From: Pseudonocardia petroleophila
GTDB lineage: Bacteria > Actinomycetota > Actinomycetes > Mycobacteriales > Pseudonocardiaceae
NCBI RefSeq assembly: GCF_014235185.1
Contig: NZ_CP060131.1
Coordinates: 2,859,501 to 2,923,500, forward strand
DNA length: 64,000 nt
Direction: 5' to 3'
This document shows positions 1 through 9,690 of the stretch, piece after piece. The position numbers and the translations under genes were made by a program. The first letter of the stretch is position 1; each line of letters begins with the position of its first letter. The notes beneath the pieces were generated by a model. The model made no database searches. It was not told where the DNA came from and saw only the letters and a list, made by a program, of their open reading frames with translations.

Positions 1-207
1 ACGGGCAACCTGAGCCACCAGATCGAGCACCACCTGTTCCCGGACGTGCCGAGCAACCACTACGCGAAGATCGCCCCGCGGGTGCGCGAGATCTGCGACC
101 GCTACGGCCTGCCCTACACCGCGGGCCCGCTGCCCAAGCAGTACTTCAAGGTGCTCCGCAAGATCTTCCGCTACGCGTTCCCGGGCGGGGCCCCGAAGAC
201 GGCCTGA
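1..207 (+). CDS. fatty acid desaturase, C-terminal fragment (cut by window start)
   Basis: The open frame enters from the window edge and ends in TGA. It encodes the last 68 residues of a membrane fatty acid desaturase. The visible HQIEHHLFP segment is the third histidine box of the family, which helps bind the di-iron centre that inserts double bonds into acyl chains at the cytoplasmic face of the membrane. The basic tail after it is typical of acyl-lipid or acyl-CoA desaturases. The start, the other two histidine boxes and the membrane spans lie outside the window. A perfect palindrome follows 15 bp after the stop and probably separates it from the convergent pucR-type gene. Confidence 0.85.
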   Translation, partial: TGNLSHQIEHHLFPDVPSNHYAKIAPRVREICDRYGLPYTAGPLPKQYFKVLRKIFRYAFPGGAPKTA

Positions 208-222
208 CCCGCCAGCCAGCTC

Positions 223-273
223 GCAGCATGGCCACCTTCACGCAACCAGGTTGCGTGAAGGTGGCCATGCTGC
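223..273. repeat. dispersed palindrome R1, likely bidirectional terminator
   Basis: Two perfect 25-bp arms (223-247 and 249-273) flank a single central base. The arm begins GCAGCATGGCCACCTTC. The element sits between the convergent ends of the desaturase gene (207) and the PucR-type gene (277). Related elements occur at 33997, 38429 and 39538. No U-tract follows, so termination by the hairpin is inference. The short ORFs starting MATFTQ that run out of these palindromes are by-products of the repeat. Confidence 0.8.
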
Positions 274-276
274 AGT

Positions 277-1440
277 TCAGGGGGTCTCGTCCGGCGGCGC
301 GCTCCGCAGCGCGATCGCCAGCTCCAGCCGGGCCAGCGGGTCGTCCAGCGCCCCCTCGAAGGCGTCGCGCAGCTGCGCGAGGCGGTAGCGCACGGTCTGC
401 GGGTGCACGTGCAGCGCCCCGGCCGTGGCCGTCACGTCGCCGTGCGCGTCCAGCCAGGCCCGCAGCGTCTCCTCCGCGCGCGCCGCGGCCCCGGCGGGCA
501 GCTCCTGCAGGGGGGACAGGGCGCGCCCGCGCAGGTCCTCGGCCAGCTCCGGTTCCCCGGCCAGCAGCAGGGCGAGCAGGTGCTCGTCGGCGCGCACCAG
601 ACGGTCGGACGTGCCGAGCCGCCCCGCGGCGTGCAGCGGCCACGCGGTGCGGGCGCGGGCGATCGAGCGGTGCGCCTGCGCGACGTCGACGACCGGCCCC
701 AGCACGGCCCGCCGGTTGCCGACGCCGCTGCGGACGCGGTCGATCCACCCCGTCCGGTCGACGACGGGGATCAGCGCCAGCCCCACCGGGTCGACGTCCG
801 CCGCCACGGCCGACGGGATCCGGGCCGCGACCTCCACGACGTCGGTGACGGCCAGCGCGGCGAGCTTCGGCGGCAGCGGCCAGCCCGCGGCCCCGGCGGC
901 CCGCTCCACCTCGGCGGCGGGGGCGGGCGGCTGCTGGGAGAGCAGCTCGACGAGCGCGTGCCGCCGCGTCTGCAGCGACCCGGCCCGGCTCGACTCCTCC
1001 GCCGCCCATCCCGCGACCGAGGCGGCGGAGAGCTGCTCGATGTAGGTGAACAGGGCCTCGGCCAGCGCGAAGATGACCTCGGGCGGGAGCTGGCGGGCGG
1101 TGGCGCTGCTGCCGAGCCGGCGCCACAGCAGGCGGCTGCCGACCTGGTAGGCCGACTGCAGCGCGGCCAGCGTCCGCCCCTCGCGGTGCTCCAGCTGCCC
1201 CAGCGCGCGGTAGACGCGGGTGTCGGTGAGGGCCTCGTCGCGACCGAGCAGGTCGACGAACTGGCTCAGCGCCACCGACACGCCCTCGGTGATCCGCATC
1301 CCGAAGCGCCCGGTCAGTGGGCGGGTGTAGTCGGGCACCTCGGCCCGGACGACGGTGATGATCTCCTCGATGGCCCCGGACAGCTCGGGTCGCACCGCTG
1401 CGCCGACCCAGCTCGGCACCCGCGCCCAGGGGCGGTCCAT
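277..1440 (-). CDS. PucR-family transcriptional regulator
   Basis: The 387-residue protein ends in a PucR-type helix-turn-helix (about residues 340-365, GDVTATAGALHVHPQTVRYR), the signature of the PucR/CdaR C-terminal domain. The N-terminal 300 residues resemble the GGDEF-like sensory part of such regulators. The ATG at 1440 was chosen because it overlaps the TGA of the upstream ACT-domain gene (TGATG), so the two are translationally coupled. The partner gene suggests an amino-acid or nitrogen signal, but no ligand can be read from the sequence. It ends just after palindrome R1. Confidence 0.8.
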   Translation of the reverse strand: MDRPWARVPSWVGAAVRPELSGAIEEIITVVRAEVPDYTRPLTGRFGMRITEGVSVALSQFVDLLGRDEALTDTRVYRALGQLEHREGRTLAALQSAYQVGSRLLWRRLGSSATARQLPPEVIFALAEALFTYIEQLSAASVAGWAAEESSRAGSLQTRRHALVELLSQQPPAPAAEVERAAGAAGWPLPPKLAALAVTDVVEVAARIPSAVAADVDPVGLALIPVVDRTGWIDRVRSGVGNRRAVLGPVVDVAQAHRSIARARTAWPLHAAGRLGTSDRLVRADEHLLALLLAGEPELAEDLRGRALSPLQELPAGAAARAEETLRAWLDAHGDVTATAGALHVHPQTVRYRLAQLRDAFEGALDDPLARLELAIALRSAPPDETP

Positions 1441-2096
1441 CAGCTGCCGAGGATGGTCGTCACGATGCCGGCGAGGTGGGCCAGCCGGGCCAGCTCCGAC
1501 GGCCGGAACGCCGGCCCGCCCGGGCGCCCGACGACCAGCGCGTGCGGCGTGGACGGCCCGAACGGGGCCGCGGCCAGCTCGGTGTCGAGGTCGGTCCACG
1601 GCGACGGGACCTGGTGGACCTCGGGGTCGACGGCGATCGCGCGCCGCAGCGGCAGCCACGGCAGGTCGGCGGCGCGGGTCTCGGGCGCGGCGCTGCTCTC
1701 GGCGATCCGGTAGGCGCGCGTGCCCTCCCGCGCCGCGACCAGCGCCCAGCCGGCCCGGAAGATCCGCGGCACGCCCTCGGCGAGCAGCTGCAGCCCGTGC
1801 CCGGGGTCGACGGTGATCGCCTCGATCAGCTCCAGCTCGCGGTGGGTCTCGAGCTTGCCCGAGTGCGGCCGCACCGACTCCACCTGCACGCCGGGCACCG
1901 ACTCGGCCGCGGTGATGAGCACGTCCGGCGGGCGGCCCGACGGCAGCTCGACGGCGAGGTCGTCGACGGCGTGCCCGCGGGAGCGCTCGACCACGTCGAC
2001 GCCGAGGATGTCGGCTCCCGCGGCGCCGAGGGCGGTGGCGACGGCCCCGAGGCTCCCCGGCTTGTCCGGGAGCACCACCCGGAGCAGGAACGACAC
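1440..2096 (-). CDS. ACT domain-containing protein
   Basis: The 218-residue protein opens with an ACT domain (about residues 3-75, with [16 protein letters not shown] as the ligand-loop motif), a small-molecule, usually amino-acid, sensing fold. The rest lacks a catalytic motif I recognise. The GTG at 2096 is preferred over an upstream ATG because GAGGAGG lies 6 nt before it and the ACT strand begins immediately. M. tuberculosis has a comparable ACT gene (Rv3013) next to gatC, in line with the divergent arrangement here. It probably acts with the coupled PucR regulator; the signal is unknown. Confidence 0.8.
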   Translation of the reverse strand: MSFLLRVVLPDKPGSLGAVATALGAAGADILGVDVVERSRGHAVDDLAVELPSGRPPDVLITAAESVPGVQVESVRPHSGKLETHRELELIEAITVDPGHGLQLLAEGVPRIFRAGWALVAAREGTRAYRIAESSAAPETRAADLPWLPLRRAIAVDPEVHQVPSPWTDLDTELAAAPFGPSTPHALVVGRPGGPAFRPSELARLAHLAGIVTTILGS

Positions 2097-2271
2097 GCCA
2101 CGCCTCCTCGACCCGTCCCGCAGGCGCGGCACTGGGTGGCGATTCTGTCAGGATCCGGGGCTCCGCACGCAACAACGGAGCGTGTCGGGGTGGGGACTAG
2201 ACTCGACGCGCCGACCGATGGTCGTGCCCCGGCGTCGCCGCCCCCGTTCATCCATCGCCCTGGAGGGTCCA

Positions 2272-2574
2272 TTGTCCGCCGCGATCACCCGTGACGAGGT
2301 CGCGCACCTCGCCCGGCTGGCCCGGCTCGCCGTCACCGACGCCGAGCTCGATGTCTTCGCAGGCCAGCTCGACGTCATCCTCGGGTCGGTCGCGCGCGTC
2401 GGCGAGGTCGCGGCCGACGACATCCCCCCGACGTCGCACGCGGTGCCGCTGGAGAACGTCTTCCGCCCCGACGTGCTGCGCCCCGGCCTGAGCCAGGAGC
2501 AGGCGCTCTCCGGGGCCCCGGAGTCCGAGGACGGCCGGTTCCGCGTCCCGCAGATCCTGGGGGAGGAGGCCTGA
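2272..2574 (+). CDS. gatC: aspartyl/glutamyl-tRNA amidotransferase subunit C
   Basis: The 100-residue protein has the GatC pattern: [21 protein letters not shown] near the start and a C-terminal RVPQILGE. GatC is the small stabilising subunit of GatCAB, which converts Glu-tRNA(Gln), and often Asp-tRNA(Asn), to the amide form. The start is a TTG at 2272 with GGAGGG just upstream. The stop overlaps the gatA ATG (TGATG). A TAGACT hexamer near 2200 could be the -10 element of the operon. Confidence 0.93.
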   Translation: MSAAITRDEVAHLARLARLAVTDAELDVFAGQLDVILGSVARVGEVAADDIPPTSHAVPLENVFRPDVLRPGLSQEQALSGAPESEDGRFRVPQILGEEA

Positions 2575-4052
2575 TGTCGGATCTCACCCGCCTCACCGCG
2601 GCCGACCTGGCCGCGAAGATCCACTCGCGCGAGGTCTCGGCCGTCGAGGTCGCGCAGGCCCACCTCGACCGCATCGACGCCGTCGACGGCACCGTCCACG
2701 CGTTCCTGCACGTCGCCGCCGACGCCGCGCTGGCCTCGGCCGCGCTGGTCGACGACTCGATCGCCGCGGGCACCGCCCCCGCGTCGCCGCTGGCCGGGGT
2801 GCCGCTGGCGCTCAAGGACGTCTTCACGACCTCCGACATGCCCACCACGGCGGGCTCGAGGATCCTCGAGGGCTGGCGCCCGCCCTACGACGCGACGGTG
2901 ACGAGCCGGCTGCGCGCGGCCGGCGTCACGATCCTGGGCAAGACCAACATGGACGAGTTCGCGATGGGCTCGTCCACCGAGTACTCCGCCTACGGCGTCA
3001 CGCACAACCCGTGGGACACCACACGCGTCCCCGGTGGCTCCGGCGGCGGTTCCGCCGCGGCGCTGGCCGCCTTCGAGGCCCCGCTCGCGATCGGCACCGA
3101 CACCGGCGGCTCGATCCGCCAGCCCGCCGCGTTCACCGGCACCGTCGGCGTCAAGCCCACCTACGGCGGCGTCTCGCGCTACGGCCTCATCGCCTGCGCG
3201 TCCTCGCTCGACCAGGGCGGCCCGTGCGCGCGCACCGTGCTCGACACCGCGCTGCTGCACGAGGTCATCGGCGGCTACGACCCGCTCGACTCCACCTCGA
3301 TCGACGCCCCGGTCCCCTCGGTCGTCGCGGCGGCCCGGGAGGGGGCGAACGGCGACCTGTCCGGCCTGCGCGTCGGCGTCGTCCGCGAGCTCACCGGTGA
3401 GGGCTACCAGCCGGGCGTCCAGGCCTCCTTCGACGCCGCGCTGCGCCAGCTGGAGAAGCTGGGCGCCGAGGTCGTCGAGGTCAGCTGCCCGCACTTCGAG
3501 TACGGGCTCGCGGCGTACTACCTGATCCTGCCGAGCGAGGTCTCGTCCAACCTGGCCCGCTTCGACGCCATGCGCTACGGCCTGCGGGTCTCCGAGGGCG
3601 CCTCGGCGGAGGCCGTGATGGCGGCGACCCGCGAGGCCGGCTTCGGCCCGGAGGTCAAGCGCCGCATCATCCTGGGCACCTACGCCCTGTCCAGCGGCTA
3701 CTACGACGCCTACTACGGCCAGGCGCAGAAGGTCCGCACGCTCATCTCGCGCGACTTCGCCGCCGCCTTCGGCCGGGCCGACGTCCTGGTCTCCCCGGCC
3801 ACGCCCACCACGGCGTTCCCGATCGGCGACAAGGTCGACGACCCGCTGGCGATGTACCTCAACGACCTCGCCACGATCCCGACCAACCTCGCCGGCACCG
3901 CCGCGATGTCGGTGCCGTCGGGGCTGTCCGACGGCCTGCCGGTCGGCCTGCAGATCATGGCGCCCGCGCTCGGCGAGGCCGTGATGTACCGCGTGGCCGC
4001 CGCCTACGAGTCCACCCGCGAAGCGCTCGTCGCCCCGGAGGTGTCCGCATGA
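2574..4052 (+). CDS. gatA: glutamyl-tRNA(Gln) amidotransferase subunit A
   Basis: The 492-residue amidase-signature enzyme hydrolyses glutamine and passes ammonia to GatB. The Ser-cisSer-Lys triad is visible: Lys81 in LALKDVF, Ser156 in GGSGGGS and Ser180 in [11 protein letters not shown]. The length is normal for GatA. It starts inside the gatC stop and its own stop overlaps the gatB start (ATGA), the usual stoichiometric coupling of gatCAB. It acts in the cytoplasm on Glu-tRNA(Gln). Confidence 0.97.
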   Translation: MSDLTRLTAADLAAKIHSREVSAVEVAQAHLDRIDAVDGTVHAFLHVAADAALASAALVDDSIAAGTAPASPLAGVPLALKDVFTTSDMPTTAGSRILEGWRPPYDATVTSRLRAAGVTILGKTNMDEFAMGSSTEYSAYGVTHNPWDTTRVPGGSGGGSAAALAAFEAPLAIGTDTGGSIRQPAAFTGTVGVKPTYGGVSRYGLIACASSLDQGGPCARTVLDTALLHEVIGGYDPLDSTSIDAPVPSVVAAAREGANGDLSGLRVGVVRELTGEGYQPGVQASFDAALRQLEKLGAEVVEVSCPHFEYGLAAYYLILPSEVSSNLARFDAMRYGLRVSEGASAEAVMAATREAGFGPEVKRRIILGTYALSSGYYDAYYGQAQKVRTLISRDFAAAFGRADVLVSPATPTTAFPIGDKVDDPLAMYLNDLATIPTNLAGTAAMSVPSGLSDGLPVGLQIMAPALGEAVMYRVAAAYESTREALVAPEVSA

Positions 4053-5545
4053 CCGCGTCACTGGTCGACTTCGACGACGTCGTCGCGCGCTACGACCCGA
4101 TGCTCGGGCTCGAGGTGCACGTCGAGCTCAACACGAACACCAAGATGTTCTGCGGCTGCCCCACCGGCTTCGGCGCGGAGCCCAACACCCAGGTGTGCCC
4201 GACCTGCCTGGGCCTGCCCGGGTCGCTGCCCGTCGTCAACCGGACGGCGGTGGAGTCGGCGATGCGCATCGGGCTGGCGCTGAACTGCTCGATCGCCCCG
4301 TGGGGCCGGTTCGCCCGGAAGAACTACTTCTACCCGGACATGCCGAAGAACTTCCAGACCTCCCAGTACGACGAGCCGATCGCCGTCGACGGGTGGCTCG
4401 ACGTCACCCTCGACGACGGCGAGGTCTTCCGCGTGGAGATCGAGCGCGCGCACATGGAGGAGGACACCGGCAAGTCGCTGCACGTCGGCGGCGCCACCGG
4501 GCGGATCCACGGCGCCGAGTACTCGCTGCTCGACTACAACCGCGCGGGCGTCCCGCTGATCGAGATCGTCACGAAGATGATCCCCGGCACCCGCGAACGG
4601 GCGCCGGAGGTGGCGCGCGCGTACGTCACCGCGCTGCGCGACCTGATCTCCGCGCTCGGGGTGTCCGACGTCCGGATGGACCAGGGCTCGATGCGCTGCG
4701 ACGTCAACCTGTCGCTGTCGCCGCGCGGCTCCGGGATCCTCGGCACCCGGTCGGAGACGAAGAACGTCAACTCGCTGCGGTCGGTCGAGCGGGCCGTGCG
4801 CTACGAGATGAGCCGGCACGCCGCGGTCCTCGACGCGGGCGAGCAGGTCGTGCAGGAGACCCGGCACTTCCAGGAGGACACGGCCAGCACGCGGTCCGGC
4901 CGGATCAAGGAGACCTCCGAGGACTACCGGTACTTCCCGGAGCCCGACCTGGTGCCGATCGCCCCGTCGGCGGAGTGGGTCGAGGAGCTGCGGGCCACGC
5001 TGCCCGAGCTGCCCTGGGCCCGGCGCGCGCGGCTGCAGGCCGACTGGTCGCTGTCCGACGAGGAGCTGCGCGACCTGGTCAACGCCGGTGCGCTCGACCT
5101 CATCGAGGCGACCGTGGCCGAGGGCGCGCCCGCGGGCGACGCCCGGAGCTGGTGGGTCGCCTACCTGACGCAGCAGGCGAACTCCCGCGAGGTGGCGCTG
5201 GACGCCCTGCCGATCACCCCGGCGCAGGTGGCCCGGGTGATCGAGCTGGTGGCGTCGGGGGAGCTGAACAACAAGCTCGCCCGCCAGGTCGTCGACGGCG
5301 TGCTCGACGGCGAGGGCACGCCCGACGAGGTCGTCTCCGCGCGCGGGCTGGCGGTCGTCTCCGACGACGGCGCGCTCATCGCCGCGGTCGACGAGGCACT
5401 GGCCGCCCAGCCCGACGTGGCCCAGAAGATCCGCGACGGCAAGGTCCAGGCCGCGGGCGCGATCGTCGGGGCCGTGATGAAGGCGACCAAGGGCCAGGCC
5501 GACGCGAAGCGGGTGCGGGAGCTGATCATCGAGCGCTGCGGCTGA
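4049..5545 (+). CDS. gatB: aspartyl/glutamyl-tRNA amidotransferase subunit B
   Basis: The 498-residue protein phosphorylates the mischarged Glu-tRNA(Gln) and amidates it with ammonia from GatA. The catalytic cradle starts [17 protein letters not shown] and includes a Cys pair plus CPTC that can bind zinc. The YqeY-like tail ([19 protein letters not shown]) contacts tRNA. ATGA overlaps gatA. Only 12 bp after its stop a CTAG begins, where the first IS element and the accessory island are inserted, so the native downstream region has been displaced. Confidence 0.97.
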   Translation: MTASLVDFDDVVARYDPMLGLEVHVELNTNTKMFCGCPTGFGAEPNTQVCPTCLGLPGSLPVVNRTAVESAMRIGLALNCSIAPWGRFARKNYFYPDMPKNFQTSQYDEPIAVDGWLDVTLDDGEVFRVEIERAHMEEDTGKSLHVGGATGRIHGAEYSLLDYNRAGVPLIEIVTKMIPGTRERAPEVARAYVTALRDLISALGVSDVRMDQGSMRCDVNLSLSPRGSGILGTRSETKNVNSLRSVERAVRYEMSRHAAVLDAGEQVVQETRHFQEDTASTRSGRIKETSEDYRYFPEPDLVPIAPSAEWVEELRATLPELPWARRARLQADWSLSDEELRDLVNAGALDLIEATVAEGAPAGDARSWWVAYLTQQANSREVALDALPITPAQVARVIELVASGELNNKLARQVVDGVLDGEGTPDEVVSARGLAVVSDDGALIAAVDEALAAQPDVAQKIRDGKVQAAGAIVGAVMKATKGQADAKRVRELIIERCG

Positions 5546-5557
5546 CGCCGCACGCGG

Positions 5558-6450
5558 CTAGGGCGTGTCCTGTAAGTCGGTGCGCAGCCACAACACGGTC
5601 GCGGCGATGATGATCTCCGATCGGTAGTAGGCCACGCGCTTCGCGTAGCGGGTGGCGAGGGCGCGGAACTGTTTGAGCCGGTTGAAGCAGCGTTCGACCA
5701 CGTTGCGACTGGCGTAGAGGGCCGGGTCGAACGCCGGTGGGCGACCGCCGCGGGGGCCCTTCGCGCGTCGGCGCTGGATCTGGTCGCTGCGTTCGGGGCT
5801 GGTGAACGCGATGCGGCGCCGGCGTAGCGCCGCGCGGGTCGAGGGGTGGGAGTAGGCCTTGTCGGCCAGCACCCGGTCGGGCCGGGTGCGTGGTCGGCCG
5901 GGTCCGTCTCGGCCGACCACGATCTGATCGAGCAGCGGGAGCAGTTGTGGGTTGTCCCCGGCCTGGACCGGGGTGAGGATCACCGACATCGGCAGTCCGC
6001 GCCCATCGACCGCGAGATGAATCTTGCTGGTCAGCCCGCCACGGGACCGTCCGAGGGCTTCTCCATCGACGGCGAGGGCTTCGACCCACCCAGTGGTGCA
6101 GCCCCCTTTTTCCGGGCACCGGCGGAGTGCTGGTGAGCCCGGACGCTGCTGGAATCGATGCTGAAGGTCCACTCCACGTTCCCGACGGCGTCATCCTTGA
6201 CGATCACGTCGTCGAGGATGCGTTCCCAGGTGCCGTCCGCGGTCCAGATCCGCAGGCGTTCATGCGCGGTCTTCCAGGGTCCGTAGCGCTCGGGCAGGTC
6301 GCGCCACGGGGCGCCGGTGCGCAGCTTCCACAGGATCGCGTTGATCACCTGACGGTGATCGCGCCACCGCCGGCCTCGCCCTGCGACCGGGGGCAGCAAC
6401 GGCTCGATTCGCGCCCAGGCCTTGTCCGTCAGCTCACCCCGACCCACCAC
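5558..6450 (-). CDS. IS5-family transposase (two frames joined by -1 frameshift), copy 1
   Basis: The first frame (GTG at 6450, 139 aa) carries the N-terminal DUF4096-type part and the first catalytic Asp (SIDSSSVRAHQH). The second frame carries the other catalytic positions (VLADKAY and NVVERCFNRLKQF) and LGRSRGGLTSKIHLA. They are offset by -1 and overlap at GGAAAAAGGGGGC (6101-6113 complement), a plausible slippery site. The shift is probably programmed, as in other IS427-group elements. The TAG stop of the second frame lies in the flanking CTAG rather than inside the element. Confidence 0.85.
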
Positions 6451-6497
6451 CCGAGCATGATCACCGACAGCAGGTCAGAACCCTTACAAGACACGCC
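5562..6497 (-). mobile_element. IS5-family (IS427 group) insertion sequence, copy 1
   Basis: The 936-bp element has imperfect terminal inverted repeats: GGCGTGTCCTGTAAG on the left, and GGCGTGTCTTGTAAG reading inward from the right. CTAG flanks both ends (5558-5561 and 6498-6501). It contains one transposase in two overlapping frames. Copy 2 at 23141-24076 has the same length and orientation and is almost identical, which suggests recent movement. Confidence 0.9.
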
Positions 6498-6625
6498 CTA
6501 GCCGGTCACCTCTGCCTCCGACGATCGGTGTGCACAGCTGTCCGGAGGATGACTCGTCCGACGCGCGCCGAATGTGACGGGGGTTCCGCTGCTCGAGGAA
6601 CCTGCTGGGGCGAGGATCGGCAACC

Positions 6626-7537
6626 GTGCAGATCGAGTGGATTCACGCGTTCCTCGCAGTGGTCGACCGCGGCGGGTTCACCGCGGCCGCCGTGCACCTC
6701 TACCGGTCCCAGGGGCGGATCTCCAGCCACATCGCGTCCCTGGAACGTGAGCTCGGCGCGCAGCTGTTCGACCGCGACCAGCGGCCCGCCCGGCTCACCG
6801 CCGCGGGGGAGGCCCTCGTGACCCACGCACGGGCCATGGTCGAGGAACTCGACGCCGGGCGGGCCGCGATGGCCTCCGTGCAGGGCCTGATCCGGGGCGC
6901 CGTCACGCTCGCGACCTACCCGAGCGCCGGCGCCGCATTCGTGCCCGAGGTGCTCCGCCGCTTCTCCGAGGACTTCCCCGGCATCCGCGTCGAGCTGGTC
7001 GAACAGGCGGTGCGCGGCATCGACCGGGCCCTGGACCAGGGGCCCGCCCTGCTCGCGGTCCGGCCGACCCTGCCGCCGCCACGCAGCACCCACTCGTTGC
7101 GCCACAGGCTGCTGTGGCGGGAGCCGATGTGCCTCGTCGTCCCGTCGGGGCACCGCCTGGCGGACCAGGAGACAGCGGCGCTGGCGGATCTGCGCGGAGA
7201 GCAGCTCGTCGTCTCCGGGCACGACCTGCGCTACGACACCGAGGCCTTCCGGCTGCTCACCCGGGAGAGCATCGAACCCCAGATCCGGTTCCTGTCCGAC
7301 CAGCCGCAGATCCTCGTCGGCCTGGTCCGCAGCGGGCTCGCGCTCGGCTTCACCAACCGGCTCGCGATCGACAGCGTCCGGACCGACGGCGTGGCGGTCG
7401 TCGGGGTCTCCCCGCGGGTGTACCGCGAGGTCGGCGTGTACTGGGCACCGGCCCTGGCCGGCTCCCCGGCGGCGTCGGCGCTGCTCGAGACCCTGCTCGG
7501 GACGCCCGTGCCGGACACGACCACCGATCTCCGGTAG
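6626..7537 (+). CDS. LysR-family transcriptional regulator
   Basis: The 303-residue protein has an N-terminal winged helix-turn-helix (about residues 1-60, IEWIHAFLAVVDRGGFTAAA then SQGRISSHIASLERELGAQLFDR), followed by a periplasmic-binding-type effector domain. It starts at a GTG preceded by GAGGATCGG. It lies 216 bp upstream of the SDR and dehydrogenase operon in the same direction and is the obvious candidate regulator. The inducer is unknown. It is the first gene inside the left IS. Confidence 0.88.
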   Translation: MQIEWIHAFLAVVDRGGFTAAAVHLYRSQGRISSHIASLERELGAQLFDRDQRPARLTAAGEALVTHARAMVEELDAGRAAMASVQGLIRGAVTLATYPSAGAAFVPEVLRRFSEDFPGIRVELVEQAVRGIDRALDQGPALLAVRPTLPPPRSTHSLRHRLLWREPMCLVVPSGHRLADQETAALADLRGEQLVVSGHDLRYDTEAFRLLTRESIEPQIRFLSDQPQILVGLVRSGLALGFTNRLAIDSVRTDGVAVVGVSPRVYREVGVYWAPALAGSPAASALLETLLGTPVPDTTTDLR

Positions 7538-7753
7538 CGCCGCGGGGCCATCCGGGTTCCGGATGTTCAGGACCGAGGAGTCGCCATTGACGGAGCGGGG
7601 CGTCCGGCCGAAGCTTGATACACGTTCCCGGACGGTGACGCGGACCACAGCGAGTGGCGTGGGGAGACCGCGCGTCCGGGCAGAAGAGCACACCCCCACC
7701 GGGGAGGCGCCGCCTCCTCGGGCGATGACCCCTGCGGTCAGAAGGGCCACCCC

Positions 7754-8545
7754 TTGGCGACAGTGCAGTCGAAACTCCCCGAAGCCTCGGTCGCCGGCCT
7801 GGTCGCGATCGTGACCGGCTCCAGCTCGGGCATCGGCAGGGCCATCGCCGGCCGGTTGGCCGCCGGAGGCGCCCGGGTCGTGGTCAACTCCCGCGACGAC
7901 GGACGCGCGAAGGAGGCCGCCGACGAGATCGTGGCGGCCGGGTACGAGGCGGTCGGCGTCGCCGCGGACGTGAGCCTGCCCGAGGGCGGGCAGATCCTGG
8001 TCGACGCCGCCCTCGCGGCCTACGGCCGCCTCGACGTGCTGGTCAACAACGCCGGCATCCCGCTCGTGCGGGCCGCCGAGGAGATCACCCCCGAAGAGTG
8101 GGCGACCGTCCTCGCCACCAATCTCACCGGCCCGTTCCACTGCGCCCAGGCCGCGGCGCGGGTCATGCTGCCGGCCCGCAGCGGGACGATCATCAACGTC
8201 TCGTCGGTGCTCGGGGCGACCGCGATCCCCGGCCGCACCGGCTACTCCACCGCCAAGCACGGCCTGGACGGGCTGACGAAGTCGCTCGCCGTCGAGTGGG
8301 CCGCCCGCGGCGTCCGCGTGCTGTCGGTGAACCCCGGCTACGTGGCGACCCCGTTCGTCGAGCAGACCATGAGCAGCGGCCGCTTCTCGGCCGACGACAT
8401 CGAGCGCCGCACCCCGCTGGGCCGCCTGGCGTCGCCGGCCGAGGTCGCCGGGGTCGTCGCGTTCCTCGCGTCCCCCGCGGCCTCCTACATGACCGGTGCC
8501 CAGATCCCGGTCGACGGCGGCTGGCTCGCCTACGGCGGCTGGTGA
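7754..8545 (+). CDS. short-chain dehydrogenase/reductase (SDR)
   Basis: The 263-residue classical SDR has the NAD(P) loop TGSSSGIG (residues 21-28), NNAG (98-101), a catalytic Ser near 150, and YSTAKHG giving Tyr164 and Lys168. It ends with the usual IPVDGGWLAYGGW. The TTG at 7754 was chosen with GAAGGG upstream; a GTG at 7763 is an alternative. It is the first gene of the island's main operon, 53 bp before the E1alpha gene, so it probably oxidises or reduces an alcohol/keto intermediate feeding the 2-oxoacid dehydrogenase. The substrate is unknown. Confidence 0.85.
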   Translation: MATVQSKLPEASVAGLVAIVTGSSSGIGRAIAGRLAAGGARVVVNSRDDGRAKEAADEIVAAGYEAVGVAADVSLPEGGQILVDAALAAYGRLDVLVNNAGIPLVRAAEEITPEEWATVLATNLTGPFHCAQAAARVMLPARSGTIINVSSVLGATAIPGRTGYSTAKHGLDGLTKSLAVEWAARGVRVLSVNPGYVATPFVEQTMSSGRFSADDIERRTPLGRLASPAEVAGVVAFLASPAASYMTGAQIPVDGGWLAYGGW

Positions 8546-8598
8546 CCGCAGTGTCTCCCGAGAACCCGGCTGCAGCGCAGCCATCACGAGAGGTGTCG

Positions 8599-9690
8599 AT
8601 GTCCGGATTCGCCCCGCAGTTCCGCCCCGAGCAGGGGGAGGCGACCCCGTGGACGGTGCTGCGCCCCGACGGCGGGCTGGAGCCCGACCGCGCGGCCACG
8701 ATGACCGACGAGCAGCTCCGCGAGGCCTGCGAGCTCATGCTGTTCTCCCGCGCCTTCGACGAGAAGGGCTTCAGCCTGCAGCGCCAGGGGCGTTTCGGCA
8801 CGTTCTCGCCGGTCCGCGGGCAGGAGGCGTCCGTGGTGGGCGCGGCGTTCGCGCTCGACCCGGCCCGCGACTGGGTCGTCCCGCAGTACCGCGAGCTGCC
8901 CGCGCTGCTTCGCCAGGGCCTGCCGCTCGAGCAGTTCATGCTGACCTTCCTCGGTGACCCGCGCGGCGGCGCCGCACCCGAGGGCGTGAACGTGCTGCCC
9001 ATCCAGATCGGCCTGGCCGCCCAGCTCCCGCAGGCCGTCGGGCTCGCGTGGGGCCACGCGCTGCAGGGCCGCGACAGCGTCGTCGCGGTCTTCTGCGGGG
9101 ACGGCGCCTCGTCGGAGGGCGACTTCCACGAGGCCTGCAACCTCGCCGGCACCTTGCGCGCGCCCGTCGTCTTCGTCGTGCAGAACAACGGCTGGGCGAT
9201 CTCCACCCCGCGCGCCCGGCAGTCCGCCGCGGCGACGCTCGCGGGCCGCGCGCCGGGCTACGGGATCCCCGGTGCCCTGGTCGACGGCAACGACCTGCTC
9301 GCCGTTCACCAGGTCGTGGCCGACGCCGTGGCCCGCGCCCGGGCCGGTGAGGGCCCGACGCTGGTCGAGACGCTGACCTACCGGCTCGGCGACCACAACA
9401 CCGCGGACGACGCCAGCCGCTACCAGCCCGCGGAGGAGCTGGAGGCGTGGGCGCCGCGGGACCCGATCAGTCGCGTCCTGACCCACCTGCGGACGCGCGA
9501 GCTGTGGGACGACGCCCACGACACCGCGGTGCGCGAGCGGATCGCCGCCCGGATCGACGAGGCGGTGCGGACCGTCGAGGCGATGGAACCGCCCGGTGTC
9601 GAGCACCTCTTCGAGCACGTGACCGAGACGCTGTCGTCCCGGCTGCAGGGCCAGCGCGCCGAACTCCAGGCCCAGGTGAGAACCCGATGA
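8599..9690 (+). CDS. 2-oxoacid dehydrogenase E1 component, alpha subunit
   Basis: The 363-residue protein is the thiamine-diphosphate-binding alpha subunit of a heterotetrameric E1. The TPP motif GDGASSEGDFHEACN runs into VVQNN (about residues 167-197). Homologues decarboxylate pyruvate, branched-chain 2-oxoacids or acetoin. The closing HNTADDASRY region fits the PDH/BCKDH side, but specificity cannot be assigned by eye. The ATG at 8599 follows GAGAGGTG. The stop overlaps the beta-subunit start (ATGA). Because the complex lies in a mobile catabolic island, it is unlikely to be the housekeeping PDH. Confidence 0.9.
   Translation: MSGFAPQFRPEQGEATPWTVLRPDGGLEPDRAATMTDEQLREACELMLFSRAFDEKGFSLQRQGRFGTFSPVRGQEASVVGAAFALDPARDWVVPQYRELPALLRQGLPLEQFMLTFLGDPRGGAAPEGVNVLPIQIGLAAQLPQAVGLAWGHALQGRDSVVAVFCGDGASSEGDFHEACNLAGTLRAPVVFVVQNNGWAISTPRARQSAAATLAGRAPGYGIPGALVDGNDLLAVHQVVADAVARARAGEGPTLVETLTYRLGDHNTADDASRYQPAEELEAWAPRDPISRVLTHLRTRELWDDAHDTAVRERIAARIDEAVRTVEAMEPPGVEHLFEHVTETLSSRLQGQRAELQAQVRTR

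Noticed and set aside
228-848. Forward ORF beginning MATFTQPGCVKVAML, and similar short ORFs at 38436 and 39538 (reverse 39585)
   Set aside because: They start inside the dispersed palindromes and continue as Arg/Pro/Ala-rich antisense of real genes; no family or ribosome site supports them.
2148-4061. 637-codon reverse ORF antisense to gatC/gatA
   Set aside because: It is the mirror of strong GC3 bias in gatA; its composition (Arg/Gly/Asp/His-rich) matches no family, whereas gatA is certain.
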